A DNA stretch of 64,000 nucleotides, taken from Streptomyces lavendulae subsp. lavendulae (GTDB taxonomy: Bacteria > Actinomycetota > Actinomycetes > Streptomycetales > Streptomycetaceae). The stretch's first letter is position 1, and each line of letters begins with the position of its first letter. The stretch spans positions 372,001 through 436,000 of the forward strand of contig NZ_CP024985.1 of NCBI RefSeq assembly GCF_002803845.1. The letters are read 5' to 3'. This document shows positions 33,327 through 41,556 of the stretch, in pieces. A program made the position numbers and the translations under genes. The notes below the pieces were generated by a model that was not told the DNA's origin, ran no database searches, and was given only the letters and a program-made list of their open reading frames with translations.

Positions 33327-34037
33327 TCAACGCATCACCAGGCCGCCGTCGACGGTCAGTACCTGGCCCGTCAGCGCGCCGGCACCCTCTCCGACGAGCA
33401 TCGCCACCACAGCTGCGGTGTCGTCGGGAGTGAGCGGCCGGGACAGCGCCTGGCGCGCCGCGACCTCCTCGAACTCCTCCGCCGGCACGACGCCGGTAGC
33501 GCGAGTGCGGGTCAGCCCCGGGGCCACCGCCGTGACCGCGATCCCGTCGCCGCCGAGCCCGACGGCGAGGGCGTGGGTCATACCGATCAGCGCCCCTTTG
33601 GACGCCACGTACGCGAGCATGTGCGCGCCCGGTGGACGCCAGAACGTGTTGGAAACGATGAAGACCACCCTGCCGAAGCCCCGCTCACGCATCCCCGGAG
33701 CGAAGGCCTGGGTGAGCAGCAGCGCCGACTCGACGTTCACTGCCTGGACCTGACGCCACATATCGAGTTCGAAGTCCTCGAACGGTCCGAAGGCGACCAT
33801 GGCGGCCGAGTGGACCAGGACATCGCACCTGCCATAGCGGTCCGGCACCAGCTGCGCGGCCCGGCGCACATCGGCCGGATCACCCAGATCGACCGGGACG
33901 TCGCCCGTGCGGTCGAGTACGACCACGGTGTGATCAGCCATGAGCCGCGAGGCGATCGCACCGCCGATCGTACCGGCGCCGCCGGTCACGACCGCGATCC
34001 GACGGCCCCCGGCGGTCTCAGTAGACGCCGTAGACAC
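33327..34037 (-). CDS. SDR family oxidoreductase
   Basis: 236 residues. TGGAGTIG (18-25) binds the dinucleotide, Asp42 after strand 2 (VLDRTG) favours NAD(H), Asn101 in AVNVES, and catalytic Ser129, Tyr143, Lys147 (VFIVSN ... MLAYVASKGAL). Closing motif VLTVDGGLVMR. GTG start preceded by GAGAGGAG. It lies 88 bp downstream of the YceI gene on the same strand. The substrate is unknown; beta-ketoacyl reductase-like. Confidence 0.9.
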   Translation of the reverse strand: MSTASTETAGGRRIAVVTGGAGTIGGAIASRLMADHTVVVLDRTGDVPVDLGDPADVRRAAQLVPDRYGRCDVLVHSAAMVAFGPFEDFELDMWRQVQAVNVESALLLTQAFAPGMRERGFGRVVFIVSNTFWRPPGAHMLAYVASKGALIGMTHALAVGLGGDGIAVTAVAPGLTRTRATGVVPAEEFEEVAARQALSRPLTPDDTAAVVAMLVGEGAGALTGQVLTVDGGLVMR

Positions 34038-34125
34038 TGCTCAGCGCTCCTCTCACTGCCGGATCCGCTGTCGTCCAAGACCTGCTGGTGGCTTCAGCGA
34101 TAACCGCCGCCCGAGCCGGTCGTGC

Positions 34126-34698
34126 TCAGGCGGCCGTTTCGATGGGTTCGAGGACCGCCTCGACGTCGACCGTCACATCGACCATGGAACTGACGACCAC
34201 TCCGCCACGGTCGACCACGTCGTTCCAACTCACGCCGAAATCATGCCGGTTGATGCGTGTCCTGGCGGTGAATCCGGCGCGGCGCCTGGGCCCGAGGTCC
34301 CGCCCCTCCTCCCACCAAGGGGTGTCCCACTGTCCCAGGTAGGTGACGTCGAAAGTCACGAGGCGCGTCACGCCGCGCACCATGAGTTCCCCGGTCACCT
34401 CGAACTCGATTCCGCTCGCCTGATGGATGCGCGACCCGACGAACGTCCACGTCGGGTGGTGCTCGACATCGAAGAAATCGGCACTGCGGAGGTGGGCGTC
34501 GCGCTGGGGCTGACCGGTGTACACCTGGGTCGCGTCGACCGTCGCCTCGACCCGCGCCTTCTCCGGCTCGTCGGGATCGACCTCCAGAAGGCCGTGCACG
34601 TTCTTGAGCTGCCCCCGCACGTAGGTGACCATCATGTGCCGGGCACGGAACTCCGCCGCGGTATGGCCGGGCTCGAAGAACCATTTGGTCATGACCAT
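34126..34698 (-). CDS. YceI family protein
   Basis: 190 residues without a signal peptide, so cytoplasmic. The YceI lipocalin-like barrel: KWFFEPGHTAAEFRARHMMV, VHGLLEVDPDEPEKARVEAT, DVEHHPTWTFVG, TGELMVRGVTRLVTFDV, and the closing RTRINRHDFGVSWND. Family members bind polyprenoid or amphiphilic ligands. The start overlaps the 3' end of a DoxX-like fragment, a combination (DoxX with YceI) often seen together, implying an ancestral operon. Confidence 0.85.
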   Translation of the reverse strand: MVMTKWFFEPGHTAAEFRARHMMVTYVRGQLKNVHGLLEVDPDEPEKARVEATVDATQVYTGQPQRDAHLRSADFFDVEHHPTWTFVGSRIHQASGIEFEVTGELMVRGVTRLVTFDVTYLGQWDTPWWEEGRDLGPRRRAGFTARTRINRHDFGVSWNDVVDRGGVVVSSMVDVTVDVEAVLEPIETAA

Positions 34699-34892
34699 GT
34701 GCACCCCTGACCTGGCCCCTTGATCCGGGACGGATCCAACGGGTGAGTGGCGGCGGCGAACTGCTGCAGCCTCTCGGCGGCGGTCTCGTCCGCGCCGAAT
34801 TCCGCGATCCCGGAGTTCAGGGAGAGCGCGCCGGCCGTGAGCCTGAGCGGAAGTTGCCGTACTGCGGAACACCGTGCCCGACCGGATGCCAT
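34689..34892 (-). pseudogene. DoxX-like membrane protein, 5' fragment
   Basis: The ATG at 34892 has GGGAGG 6 bp upstream and TTGACA near 34950, so promoter and start are preserved. The product reads RLTAGALSLNSGIAEFGADE and AAERLQQFAAATHP, like the first helix region of a short DoxX-type family, then loses homology after ~50 residues and stops inside the YceI start. Transcription from its promoter now drives YceI. Confidence 0.5.
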
Positions 34893-35069
34893 GCCGAGCC
34901 TCCCAACATTGACCCTTGGTACCACCCTGCCATCCGTTCGAAGCATGTCAAACGGGGACGGTTCCCCTGTCCGGATTTCTGGCGGGGGCTTGCACAGCGC
35001 AGCCGTTGTGCCCAACCTCTGGGGCGCCGACTGCAACAACAACCGTTTTCGTTTACTGATGGAGGACGC
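34893..35069. other. Divergent upstream region of the short peptide gene
   Basis: Contains the rightmost promoter of the DoxX/YceI unit and, at 35020-35065, an A/T-rich stretch (CAACAACAACCG, TTTTCGTTTACTG) preceding a GGAGG ribosome site for the following short gene. Confidence 0.4.
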
Positions 35070-35177
35070 ATGCGGTCGCTCGCTTTCGAGGAGCTCCAGG
35101 CCGACGGTTCGCTGGCCGCCCCGCAGGGCCCCGGCACCAACGCCCTCGTGCACAACCCGTTCGCCTGGACTGCCTGA
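35070..35177 (+). CDS. 35-residue peptide, possible RiPP precursor
   Basis: ATG at 35070 sits 5 bp after a perfect GGAGG. The peptide starts with an acidic leader-like half (MRSLAFEELQADGSLAAPQ) and ends with a Gly/Asn/Phe/Trp-containing tail (GPGTNALVHNPFAWTA). 130 bp downstream lies a frameshifted relative of leader-peptide-binding proteins from azole-type RiPP clusters. Size, position and composition fit a precursor gene, but I cannot match it to a named class, and no complete modification enzyme remains. Confidence 0.45.
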   Translation: MRSLAFEELQADGSLAAPQGPGTNALVHNPFAWTA

Positions 35178-35304
35178 GCGGTCGCTGAGCGGGCAGCGCC
35201 GGCCACCGGTGCCTGACCCGCGCGACGCCGCCGCCCGTGGCCCGGCCACGGGCGGCGGCACCCATCGACGGAACGGCACGTCACCACCGAGGAAGGCACT
35301 CCGC

Positions 35305-35580
35305 ATGGACCGCATCACCCCCGGGCACCACCTGTACCCTTGCCCCGACGGAAGCCGGCGGCACAGCTCGCCGGACGGGCACTACACCCGCATCCCCGCA
35401 CGAGTTGCTGTCCGCCGCCCGGAAGCACGCCTACGGTGCCGCCGATCCGGCCGTGCTCGACGCGAACGGCCGCGCCCTACTTGAGGCGCTCCACGCACGC
35501 GGCGTACTCACCACCGCCGCCGATGGACCGGCCGGCGACACGGGCAGCGCGCCGTGGAACGTTCACATCGAAGGCGACAA
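35305..35580 (+). pseudogene. RiPP leader-peptide-binding (TOMM cyclodehydratase-associated) gene, broken
   Basis: ATG 35305 follows GAGGAAGG. The first frame gives ITPGHHLYPCPDGSRRHSS, DGHYTRIPA; near 35403 the coding moves to the +1 frame: ELLSAARKHAYGAADPAVL, GRALLEALHARGVL. Together these resemble the N-terminal winged-helix (PqqD-like) domain that binds RiPP leader peptides in thiazole/oxazole clusters. After NVHIEGDNP the sequence changes to a siderophore-binding protein, so the enzyme's main part is lost. The assignment is by resemblance. Confidence 0.5.
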
Positions 35581-36065
35581 CCCCTCGGCGCGGCGGCCGC
35601 GCTCGCCGCCCTGCTCACCGCGTGCGGCTCGCCCGCCCCCGCCGGATCCGGCAAGCCCGCCGCAGCGGTGGCGGACGCCGGGAACCGTACGACGTACCCG
35701 ACGCAGGCCGAGAACTGCGGCCGCACGGTCAAGGTCGACCGCGCACCCGAGCGCATCGTGTCGTTCTTCGCCTCCCACACCGAACTGCTGCTGGAACTCG
35801 GCCTGAAGGACCGCGTCGCCGGCCAGACGTGGACCAACCAGTCCCCGCCCAAGCCCGCCTACGCCGATGCGTACAAGTCGCTCAGGATCCTCGCGCCCGG
35901 GGAAATCTCCCGAGAGGACCTGCTCGCCGCCCGGCCCGACTTCATCCTGGCCGACGGCGAGTACCAGTTCGACGGGAGGAAGCTCCCCACCATCGACGAG
36001 CTGGCCAGGCTGGGCACCCCCACCGCCGTCACGCTCGACGCCCTCAGCTACGCGGCCGCCGCGCT
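35581..36065 (+). pseudogene. Iron-siderophore/cobalamin ABC substrate-binding lipoprotein fragment
   Basis: The translation starts mid-signal-peptide (LGAAAALAALLTACGS, with a lipobox LTAC), then continues as a FecB/BtuF-type binding protein: VKVDRAPERIVSFFASHTEL, LLELGLKDRVAGQTW, LAPGEISREDLLAARPDFIL and LARLGTPTAVTL. It lacks the start and breaks after about 160 codons near 36065. Junctions on both sides show it was inserted or fused by deletion. Confidence 0.8.
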
Positions 36066-36325
36066 CCTCCTGACCCGGCTCCCGCTCGCTGTCGCCGACC
36101 GCACCGCAGCCGACGACCGGCCCCCCGCACGCCGCGCCCTCGTGGGCCCCGGCTCCAGCAGAGCGTGCCCGCCGGCTGGATCACCCTCGGCGGACTCGCC
36201 GCGAACGCGCCGACGCGGTGGGCCTACGGACCGCCCTGCTGCTCGCCTGCCTGGCCGCGCTCACCTCGCTGGCGGCAGGCCTGACCACGCAGCTACGTAG
36301 AAAGGCCCTGCTCGCGATCGGGTAA
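36066..36325 (+). pseudogene. MFS transporter C-terminal fragment
   Basis: In the frame ending at TAA 36323-36325 the last ~40 codons read ADAVGLRTALLLACLAALTS and LAAGLTTQLRRKALLAIG, a terminal membrane helix plus basic tail of a major-facilitator exporter. Preceding codons are scrambled. A siderophore exporter would suit the neighbouring binding-protein fragment, but that is inference. Confidence 0.5.
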
Positions 36326-36391
36326 GCCGTCGGCCCGTAGGGCAGGCGTCACCGTACCCGGCAGTCCTCCACCGGCAACCGCCTTGGCGGG

Positions 36392-37036
36392 TCAGCGGGC
36401 AAGGGAGACGGCGAAGGGCTGGAAGCCGTGTCGGCGCAGGATGTGGGGGACGATCAGGATCATGGCTTCAGTGGCGCGGGCCGTGGTGATGTCGCCGAGG
36501 TCCTCGATCCGTTCGGGCTTCCAGCCCAGGTCGCCGAGCAGGCCGGTGACGGTCCTCTTCGCGTTCTCGTCGTCGCCCGAGAGATAGGCGGTCGGTGGCG
36601 TGGCCAGGGTTTCAGGGGCGGTCATGACCATGAACAGCATGGTGTTGAGGGTCTTGACCACTTGGGTGTCGGGGAGGGCGGCCTGGAGCTTCTCGGCGAG
36701 GCTGCTGCCGGGATGGCACAGGTCGCCGGGCATGCCGTCGGCGGTGTCGCGCGTGGCGTTGGAGACGTCGATGAGGATCTTGCCGGAGAGCTCGGCGCGC
36801 AGGCCGGTGAGACGCTCCAGGGAGCCGTCGCCGGGCGTCGCGTTGATCACGATGTCCGTGGTGCGGGCGGTCGTGCGATGGTCGGCGAAGGCGATCCGCG
36901 GGTCGAGTCCGGCGGTGCGGGCGAAGGTGTCTCCGGGGTTCCGCGTGCCGAGGGTGACATGGTGTCCGGCTGCGGAGAGCTCGCCGGCGAGGTTGGTTCC
37001 GACGCGGCCCGCGCCCAGGATGCCGATGGTGGTCAT
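36392..37036 (-). CDS. NADPH-dependent F420 reductase-like oxidoreductase
   Basis: 214 residues. TTIGILGAGRVGTNLAGEL opens the Rossmann domain; LGTRNPGD after strand 2 contains the Arg expected for NADP; DIVINATPGDGS, ILIDVSNATRD and VVKTLNTMLFMVM are family blocks, and the C-terminal KPERIEDLGDITTARATEAM closes the domain. COG2085 relative but clearly different from the protein at 32443. An inositol-phosphatase-like gene lies 48 bp upstream on the same strand, and a LysR regulator is divergent from that pair. Confidence 0.88.
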   Translation of the reverse strand: MTTIGILGAGRVGTNLAGELSAAGHHVTLGTRNPGDTFARTAGLDPRIAFADHRTTARTTDIVINATPGDGSLERLTGLRAELSGKILIDVSNATRDTADGMPGDLCHPGSSLAEKLQAALPDTQVVKTLNTMLFMVMTAPETLATPPTAYLSGDDENAKRTVTGLLGDLGWKPERIEDLGDITTARATEAMILIVPHILRRHGFQPFAVSLAR

Positions 37037-37084
37037 GTGGTGATGCTCCTTGCGGTATCGGGTGGGAAGGGTGGGGACGTCCGG

Positions 37085-37897
37085 TCAGGCGATCGGGGCG
37101 AGGACCTTGAGGGCCGCGGCGTGGAGGCCGGGGGCGGCGGCCAGGAAGTCGCGGCTGGCGGTGTTCCAGGGTTCGCCGGCCAGGTCGGTGACGGTGCCTC
37201 CGGCCTCGGAGACCAGCAGGGCGCCGGCGACCAGGCCGGAGCGGACGTCGGAGAACTGCCAGAAGGCGTCCATGCGTCCGGCGGCGACGTGGATGAGCTG
37301 CATCGTCGCGGGAACGGACACGCGTACGACCAGGCCGTTGACGAGCATGGCGGTGACGGAGTCACCGATCCGCCGGAAGGTGCGCTCGTCCTCGCCGGGC
37401 TTGGCCTGGCCGGTGCCGATGAGGGCGGCGCCCAGGTCGGTCTTGGCGGACACCTTCAGGGGCCGGTCGTTGAGACGGGCGCCGCCGCCGGCGACCGCGG
37501 TGTAGGTGTCGCCGGTCAGCGGCAGGTGGACGACGGTGAGCACCGGCCGGTTGTCGCTGACCAGGGTGGCGGTGACGGCCCAGTCGTCCATGCCGTGGAC
37601 GTGGTTGATGTTGCCCTCGGCGGGGTCGACGACCCACCACTCCCCCGGCGGGAGCGCGCCGCCGGCCAGCTCGTCCTCGGCCCACTGCGACTCGCGCCGG
37701 GCGCGCATCAGGGGTTCCCGCAACACGTCCAGCACCGCGTCGTCGTTGGCGTGGATCTCGGCGACGACCTCGTCCAGACTCACCCCCCGGGCGTGCGGGG
37801 TGTAGCGGTCGCGCAGCGTGGTGCCGGCGGCCTTCACCGCGGCGGTCACGTCGGACAGCAGCGTCGTACCGGCGTCGAAAGGCATGGCTGTGCTCAT
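37085..37897 (-). CDS. Inositol monophosphatase family protein, atypical metal site
   Basis: 270 residues with the fold of Mg-dependent inositol/sugar phosphatases. The first metal motif reads WAEDE (Glu74), the second WWVVDPAEGNINHVHG where the family has DPIDGTxNF: Asp91 is kept but the next Asp is Glu94 and Thr is Asn96. The C-terminal WDxAAG is FSDVRSG. The Asp-to-Glu change could still bind metal, but substrate or activity may differ. ATG behind CAGGGAG. Likely one operon with the F420-reductase-like gene, both under the divergent LysR regulator. Confidence 0.8.
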   Translation of the reverse strand: MSTAMPFDAGTTLLSDVTAAVKAAGTTLRDRYTPHARGVSLDEVVAEIHANDDAVLDVLREPLMRARRESQWAEDELAGGALPPGEWWVVDPAEGNINHVHGMDDWAVTATLVSDNRPVLTVVHLPLTGDTYTAVAGGGARLNDRPLKVSAKTDLGAALIGTGQAKPGEDERTFRRIGDSVTAMLVNGLVVRVSVPATMQLIHVAAGRMDAFWQFSDVRSGLVAGALLVSEAGGTVTDLAGEPWNTASRDFLAAAPGLHAAALKVLAPIA

Positions 37898-37977
37898 GGC
37901 GGGCTCCCTGGAATCTGTAGAAGCGGGGCGGTCGTCTCGCCCCCGCACTTCGAAAGTAGGCCGCCCGACCATTAACA

Positions 37978-38000
37978 ACAAGTGCATGCTTGTCACTTGT
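37978..38000. promoter_or_regulatory. LysR operator candidate
   Basis: ACAAGTG-N9-CACTTGT overlaps a second dyad ACAAG-N6-CTTGT in an A/T-rich patch just upstream of the LysR start. The T-N11-A type spacing is compatible with LysR binding. Confidence 0.65.
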
Positions 38001-38012
38001 AGAGTTACTCCC

Positions 38013-38957
38013 ATGCAACTGGATCTGAACCTGCTCACGGCCCTGGACGCCCTGCTGGAAGAGGGGAGCGTCGCCGGCGCGGCAGCCCGGCTCCACGTCT
38101 CCCCACCGGCGATGAGCCGCTCGCTGGGCCGCATCCGCAAGGCGACCGGTGATCAGATCCTGGTCCGCACCGGGCGCACCATGGTCCCCACCACCCGGGC
38201 GCTGGCCATGCGCGCCCAGGTCCACACCCTCGTGCAGCAGGCCCACCAACTCCTCTCCGCACAGCAGGAACTCGACCTCGCGGCACTCGACCGGGTGTTC
38301 ACCGTGCGCTGGCACGACGCCCTGACCGCGTCCTCCGGCACCGCCCTGATAGCCGCCGTCCGCCGCCAGGCCCCCGGCGTCCGGCTGCGCCTGTCCGCCG
38401 AACCGGGAACGGACGACACCGAGCTGCGCCGGGGTGAGGTCGACCTCGAATCGAGCTCCGGCACTCCGGCGCTCCCCGACATCCGCCATCGCCTCGTCGG
38501 CAGGGACCGGCTCGTCGTCACCGTCCGACCGGGCCACCCGCTGACGGAAGGCCCGCTGAGCCTCAAACGCTACGCAGCCGCCGAACACCTCACCGTTTCG
38601 CGACGTGGAATCCTGCGCGACCCGATCGACGACGCCCTGACCACACACGGCCTCGAACGACGCGTCGCCGCCGCCGGGCCCACCGCCGCCTTCGCCCTGC
38701 AACTCGCCCTCGACACCGACCTGGTCGTCACCCTCCCCGACGCGGTCACCCGCAGAGCCCGGGAACAACTCGGCCTGGCAACCCTGCCGCTGCCCGTACC
38801 GCTGCCCGACGTCCCCCTGTACCTGCTGTGGCACCAGCGCTACGACAACGACCCTGCCCACGCCTGGCTGCGGGACCTGGCCACCGAAACCATCCAGGCG
38901 CTGTTCACACCACCGACCACCCCTCACCAGCCCCTCGCCGACCACACCGGGCCCTAA
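38013..38957 (+). CDS. LysR family transcriptional regulator
   Basis: 314 residues. The winged HTH is at 1-62 (LNLLTALDALLEEGSVAGAA, LHVSPPAMSRSLGRIRKATG) and the effector domain at ~90-300 (VFTVRWHDALTAS, RRGEVDLESSS, HRLVGRDRLVVTVRPGHPL). The binding domain is of the NodD-like group judging by VDLESSS and the His/Pro-rich positions. The ATG at 38013 begins the HTH immediately. Divergent from the phosphatase/reductase pair, which it probably controls. Confidence 0.88.
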   Translation: MQLDLNLLTALDALLEEGSVAGAAARLHVSPPAMSRSLGRIRKATGDQILVRTGRTMVPTTRALAMRAQVHTLVQQAHQLLSAQQELDLAALDRVFTVRWHDALTASSGTALIAAVRRQAPGVRLRLSAEPGTDDTELRRGEVDLESSSGTPALPDIRHRLVGRDRLVVTVRPGHPLTEGPLSLKRYAAAEHLTVSRRGILRDPIDDALTTHGLERRVAAAGPTAAFALQLALDTDLVVTLPDAVTRRAREQLGLATLPLPVPLPDVPLYLLWHQRYDNDPAHAWLRDLATETIQALFTPPTTPHQPLADHTGP

Positions 38958-39018
38958 CGGATCCGGCTCGTCCCCCGGCGCCTGATCGGACAACCGTGTT
39001 CGAACGCGGGACGGCTTC

Positions 39019-39508
39019 TCACAGTCCGGTGGAGAGGGCTACGTGGCGCCAGCGGTCGAGTTCGCTTCGCACCAGATCCGGCTTCGCCTCGACGCGCTCG
39101 ATCGCGTCCGCACCCAGCTGCAGGCGCGGCGGCGATTCGGCAACCTCGGTGATGTCGACGATGGCTTTCGCCGCCTTCACCGGATCGCCCGGCTGATGGC
39201 CGTCGTTCTTGGCCAGCGCCTCGCGGACGGGCCCGGCGCCGTCGGCGTAGTCGGCGATGGAGGCCGGTTCGACCTGCATGCTCAGGCTGCTGAGGAAGTC
39301 GGTGCGAAACCCGCCCGGCTCCACGATCGTGACGCGGACGCCGAGCGGGGCCGGCTCACCGTGCAGCGCCTCGGAGACACCTTCGAGTGCGCACTTCGAC
39401 GCGCCGTACAGGCCCGCCGCCGGGGCGGTGGCGAAGCCGCCGACGGAGCCGATGTTCAGGACGTGCCCGGAGCGCTCGGCGCGCAACGTCCGCAGGGTCG
39501 CCCGCAGC
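39019..39508 (-). pseudogene. SDR gene, C-terminal part only
   Basis: Encodes LSPLRATLRTLRAERSGHVL, NIGSVGGFATAPAAGLYGAS, KCALEGVSEALHGE and RVTIVEPGGFRTDFL: the Ser, Tyr and Lys of an SDR catalytic triad with the rest of the C-terminus intact. The whole cofactor-binding half is missing. The frame continues upstream without meaning because a MerR fragment on the opposite strand begins at the same point, about 39508. Confidence 0.8.
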
Positions 39509-39646
39509 GGACTGAGCGTGCACGCGCTGCGGTTCCACGAGCGGGAAGGTCTGTTCGCCAACCCCGTGCGCCGCCTGTCCAACGGCCGCCTGTCCAACGG
39601 CCGCCTGTCCAACGGCCGCCGGGTCTATCACGGAGAAGAGCGGTGA
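39505..39646 (+). pseudogene. MerR family regulator fragment with expanded wing repeat
   Basis: LSVHALRFHEREGLFANPVRR is the MerR recognition segment, and the wing SNGRRVY follows, but the unit LSNGR occurs three times owing to a 15-bp tandem duplication. The frame ends seven codons later, so neither the first helix nor the rest of the protein exists. A MerR next to an SDR of this type is a normal divergent pair, here collapsed into one junction. Confidence 0.75.
39571..39620. repeat. 15-bp direct repeat, three copies
   Basis: The unit CGCCTGTCCAACGGC is repeated three times in tandem, in frame with the MerR remnant. Confidence 0.9.
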
Positions 39647-39700
39647 AGCCGACCGGCTCTGGAATCCGTCGTACTCGGACGCCGCACAGGCCGGCCCCCC

Positions 39701-41245
39701 TCAGGAGGACCGTCCACCGGCAGAGACGTGATGCGGAGAACCGAACCATCGGGCAGCGGCCTGCTCGAAGGCCTCCCGGTCAGGGTGGCGGTCACCGGCC
39801 CAGGCGACCACGCCGTCGGGCCGCACCAGTACCGCACCCGACCCGAGGTCGTCCCGCGCCGCGCCGGCCACGTACCGTATCGGGCCCTCCCAGCCCGTCG
39901 CCGAACCGTGCAGGAGCCGGTCGGTGGTGAAGTCGAGCACGACACCCCGTCCGTCCTCCATGAGATCGCCCAGTCGCGTGCCGTCCTCAAGGCAGAAGTC
40001 AGGGGCGCTGCGGCCGACCAGCGGATGTTCGCTGCCGAGGTCGTAGCGGATCCACGATCCCGACAGCCGCTCGAACACGTAGGTCGCTCCGTCACGGGTC
40101 CCGATGAGATCGCGAACCACTGCCTGGATCGCCTGGGCGTACGGGTCCGGCCTCATGGTCGCCACCTGGGCGCGCGACCAGTCGAGCACTGCCGCACCGA
40201 TCGGATGGCGCTCGTCGGCGTAGGTGTCGAGGAGCCCGTCCGGCGCGTGCCCGTGCACGGTCGCCGCGAGCTTCCATCCCAGGTTCACGGCGTCGCCGAT
40301 GCCGGTGTTCAGCCCCTGGCCGCCCAGGGGGGAGTGGATGTGGGCGGCGTCGCCCGCGAGCAGGACGCGTCCGCGGCGGTAGGCCGTGGTCTGCATCGCC
40401 CGGTCGGTGAAGCTCGAAGCGATGCGGACCTCGCCGATGGTCACGTCGGTGCCGGACACGCTGCGCAGGACCGCCTGGAGGTGGTCGCGCGTCGGCGGCT
40501 GCGAGCGATCGAACGCGCCGCCGTCGAAGTCCACCATGGCGACGTATCCGGCGTCGGGCATCCGGATGTACATGCCCGTCGGCGTCAGGTGGAACCCGGG
40601 GCGCAGCTGCTCGGGGTCGGCGAGGGTGGTGTGCATGGTGTAGCCGGTGAACTGCGGCTCGGTACCGACGAATTCGAAGCCCGCGAGCCTGCGCACCGTG
40701 CTGCGTCCGCCGTCGCAGCCGACGAGCCAGCGCGCCTCGTAGGCGTCCGCGCCGGCTTGTGCGACCACGCTCTCGCCGTTCTGGGAGACGGCGGAGACCG
40801 TGACGCCGCGCCTGATGTCCACGCCGAGCCTGGACGCCTGCTCGGTCAGCACCGTCTCGACCGCTTCGAGGTCCGTCATCACGAATTCCAGTGCCTGGCC
40901 GGGAAGCCGGAACGGCAGGGCGGCGACGTCGACCTGGGTCCCGTCGAGCATCATGCCGGCGAAGTGGCCACCGAACCGAGGGCGTGCCGGCGCGCCCTCC
41001 TCCGGGGCCTCGCCGAACACCTCTTGGACGCCTGAGGCCTTCAGCAGCGGTTCCAGCATTCCGCGCCGGTAGAACGTCTCGACCGAGGCGGCGGACAGCC
41101 CTCGCCTCCCGAGCGGGGCGGCTCGTAACGGGGAGCCGAGCGCCGGCTCCCGTTCGAGCACCAGTACGGAACAGCCTGCGAGGCCGAGCTCGCAGGCGAG
41201 GGCCAGACCGACCGGACCGGCTCCTACGACCATCACGTCATGCAC
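39701..41245 (-). CDS. FAD-dependent aromatic monooxygenase (PHBH type)
   Basis: 514 residues. The FAD motif GAGPVG lies at 8-13, the conserved DG motif at VGCDGGRSTVRRLAG, and the second FAD motif GDAAHIHSPLGGQGLNTGIGD in the middle. The final ~110 residues form a thioredoxin-like C-terminal domain seen in PHBH-family enzymes acting on polyketides, phenols or rifamycin. NAD(P)H-dependent hydroxylation is the expected chemistry; the substrate is unknown. The GTG at 41245 has GAGGAG 8 bp upstream. Stands alone with no biosynthetic genes around it; resistance or catabolic roles are possible. Confidence 0.88.
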   Translation of the reverse strand: MHDVMVVGAGPVGLALACELGLAGCSVLVLEREPALGSPLRAAPLGRRGLSAASVETFYRRGMLEPLLKASGVQEVFGEAPEEGAPARPRFGGHFAGMMLDGTQVDVAALPFRLPGQALEFVMTDLEAVETVLTEQASRLGVDIRRGVTVSAVSQNGESVVAQAGADAYEARWLVGCDGGRSTVRRLAGFEFVGTEPQFTGYTMHTTLADPEQLRPGFHLTPTGMYIRMPDAGYVAMVDFDGGAFDRSQPPTRDHLQAVLRSVSGTDVTIGEVRIASSFTDRAMQTTAYRRGRVLLAGDAAHIHSPLGGQGLNTGIGDAVNLGWKLAATVHGHAPDGLLDTYADERHPIGAAVLDWSRAQVATMRPDPYAQAIQAVVRDLIGTRDGATYVFERLSGSWIRYDLGSEHPLVGRSAPDFCLEDGTRLGDLMEDGRGVVLDFTTDRLLHGSATGWEGPIRYVAGAARDDLGSGAVLVRPDGVVAWAGDRHPDREAFEQAAARWFGSPHHVSAGGRSS

Positions 41246-41556
41246 GAGAGATCTCCTCTTCGAACTCCAAGCCGGATGAGTACCCGGCGGGACCTCTCGA
41301 ACGGTGTCAGCGGCCGCCGACAACCCACCGACAGCCCCGACAAGCCACCGACACCACCGGCCGGCACCGTGTCGGCCGCAGTAGCCGACAGACCGCTGTC
41401 AGCGCCCGGCCCAGACCGGCCAGCACGGGTCGCTCCCCTGGCCGCTGCCCGGTCCTGGAACCCTCACGCACCGCTCGTCACCCCGGGCGTAAGCGACGCA
41501 GCCGCCGGAATCCGGTTCTCCGTGTCGGCCGGCCTCGCCCTGGACAGGATCGACAC

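Noticed and set aside
35070..35177. Lasso or lanthipeptide precursor assignment
   Set aside because: The tail has no Cys, and no lasso cyclase, protease or LanM/LanBC gene is nearby. Only a general RiPP-like suggestion is justified.
36428..37975. 515-codon plus-strand frame over the reductase/phosphatase pair
   Set aside because: Gly/Val/Asp-rich antisense shadow; both minus-strand genes have clear motifs and ribosome sites.
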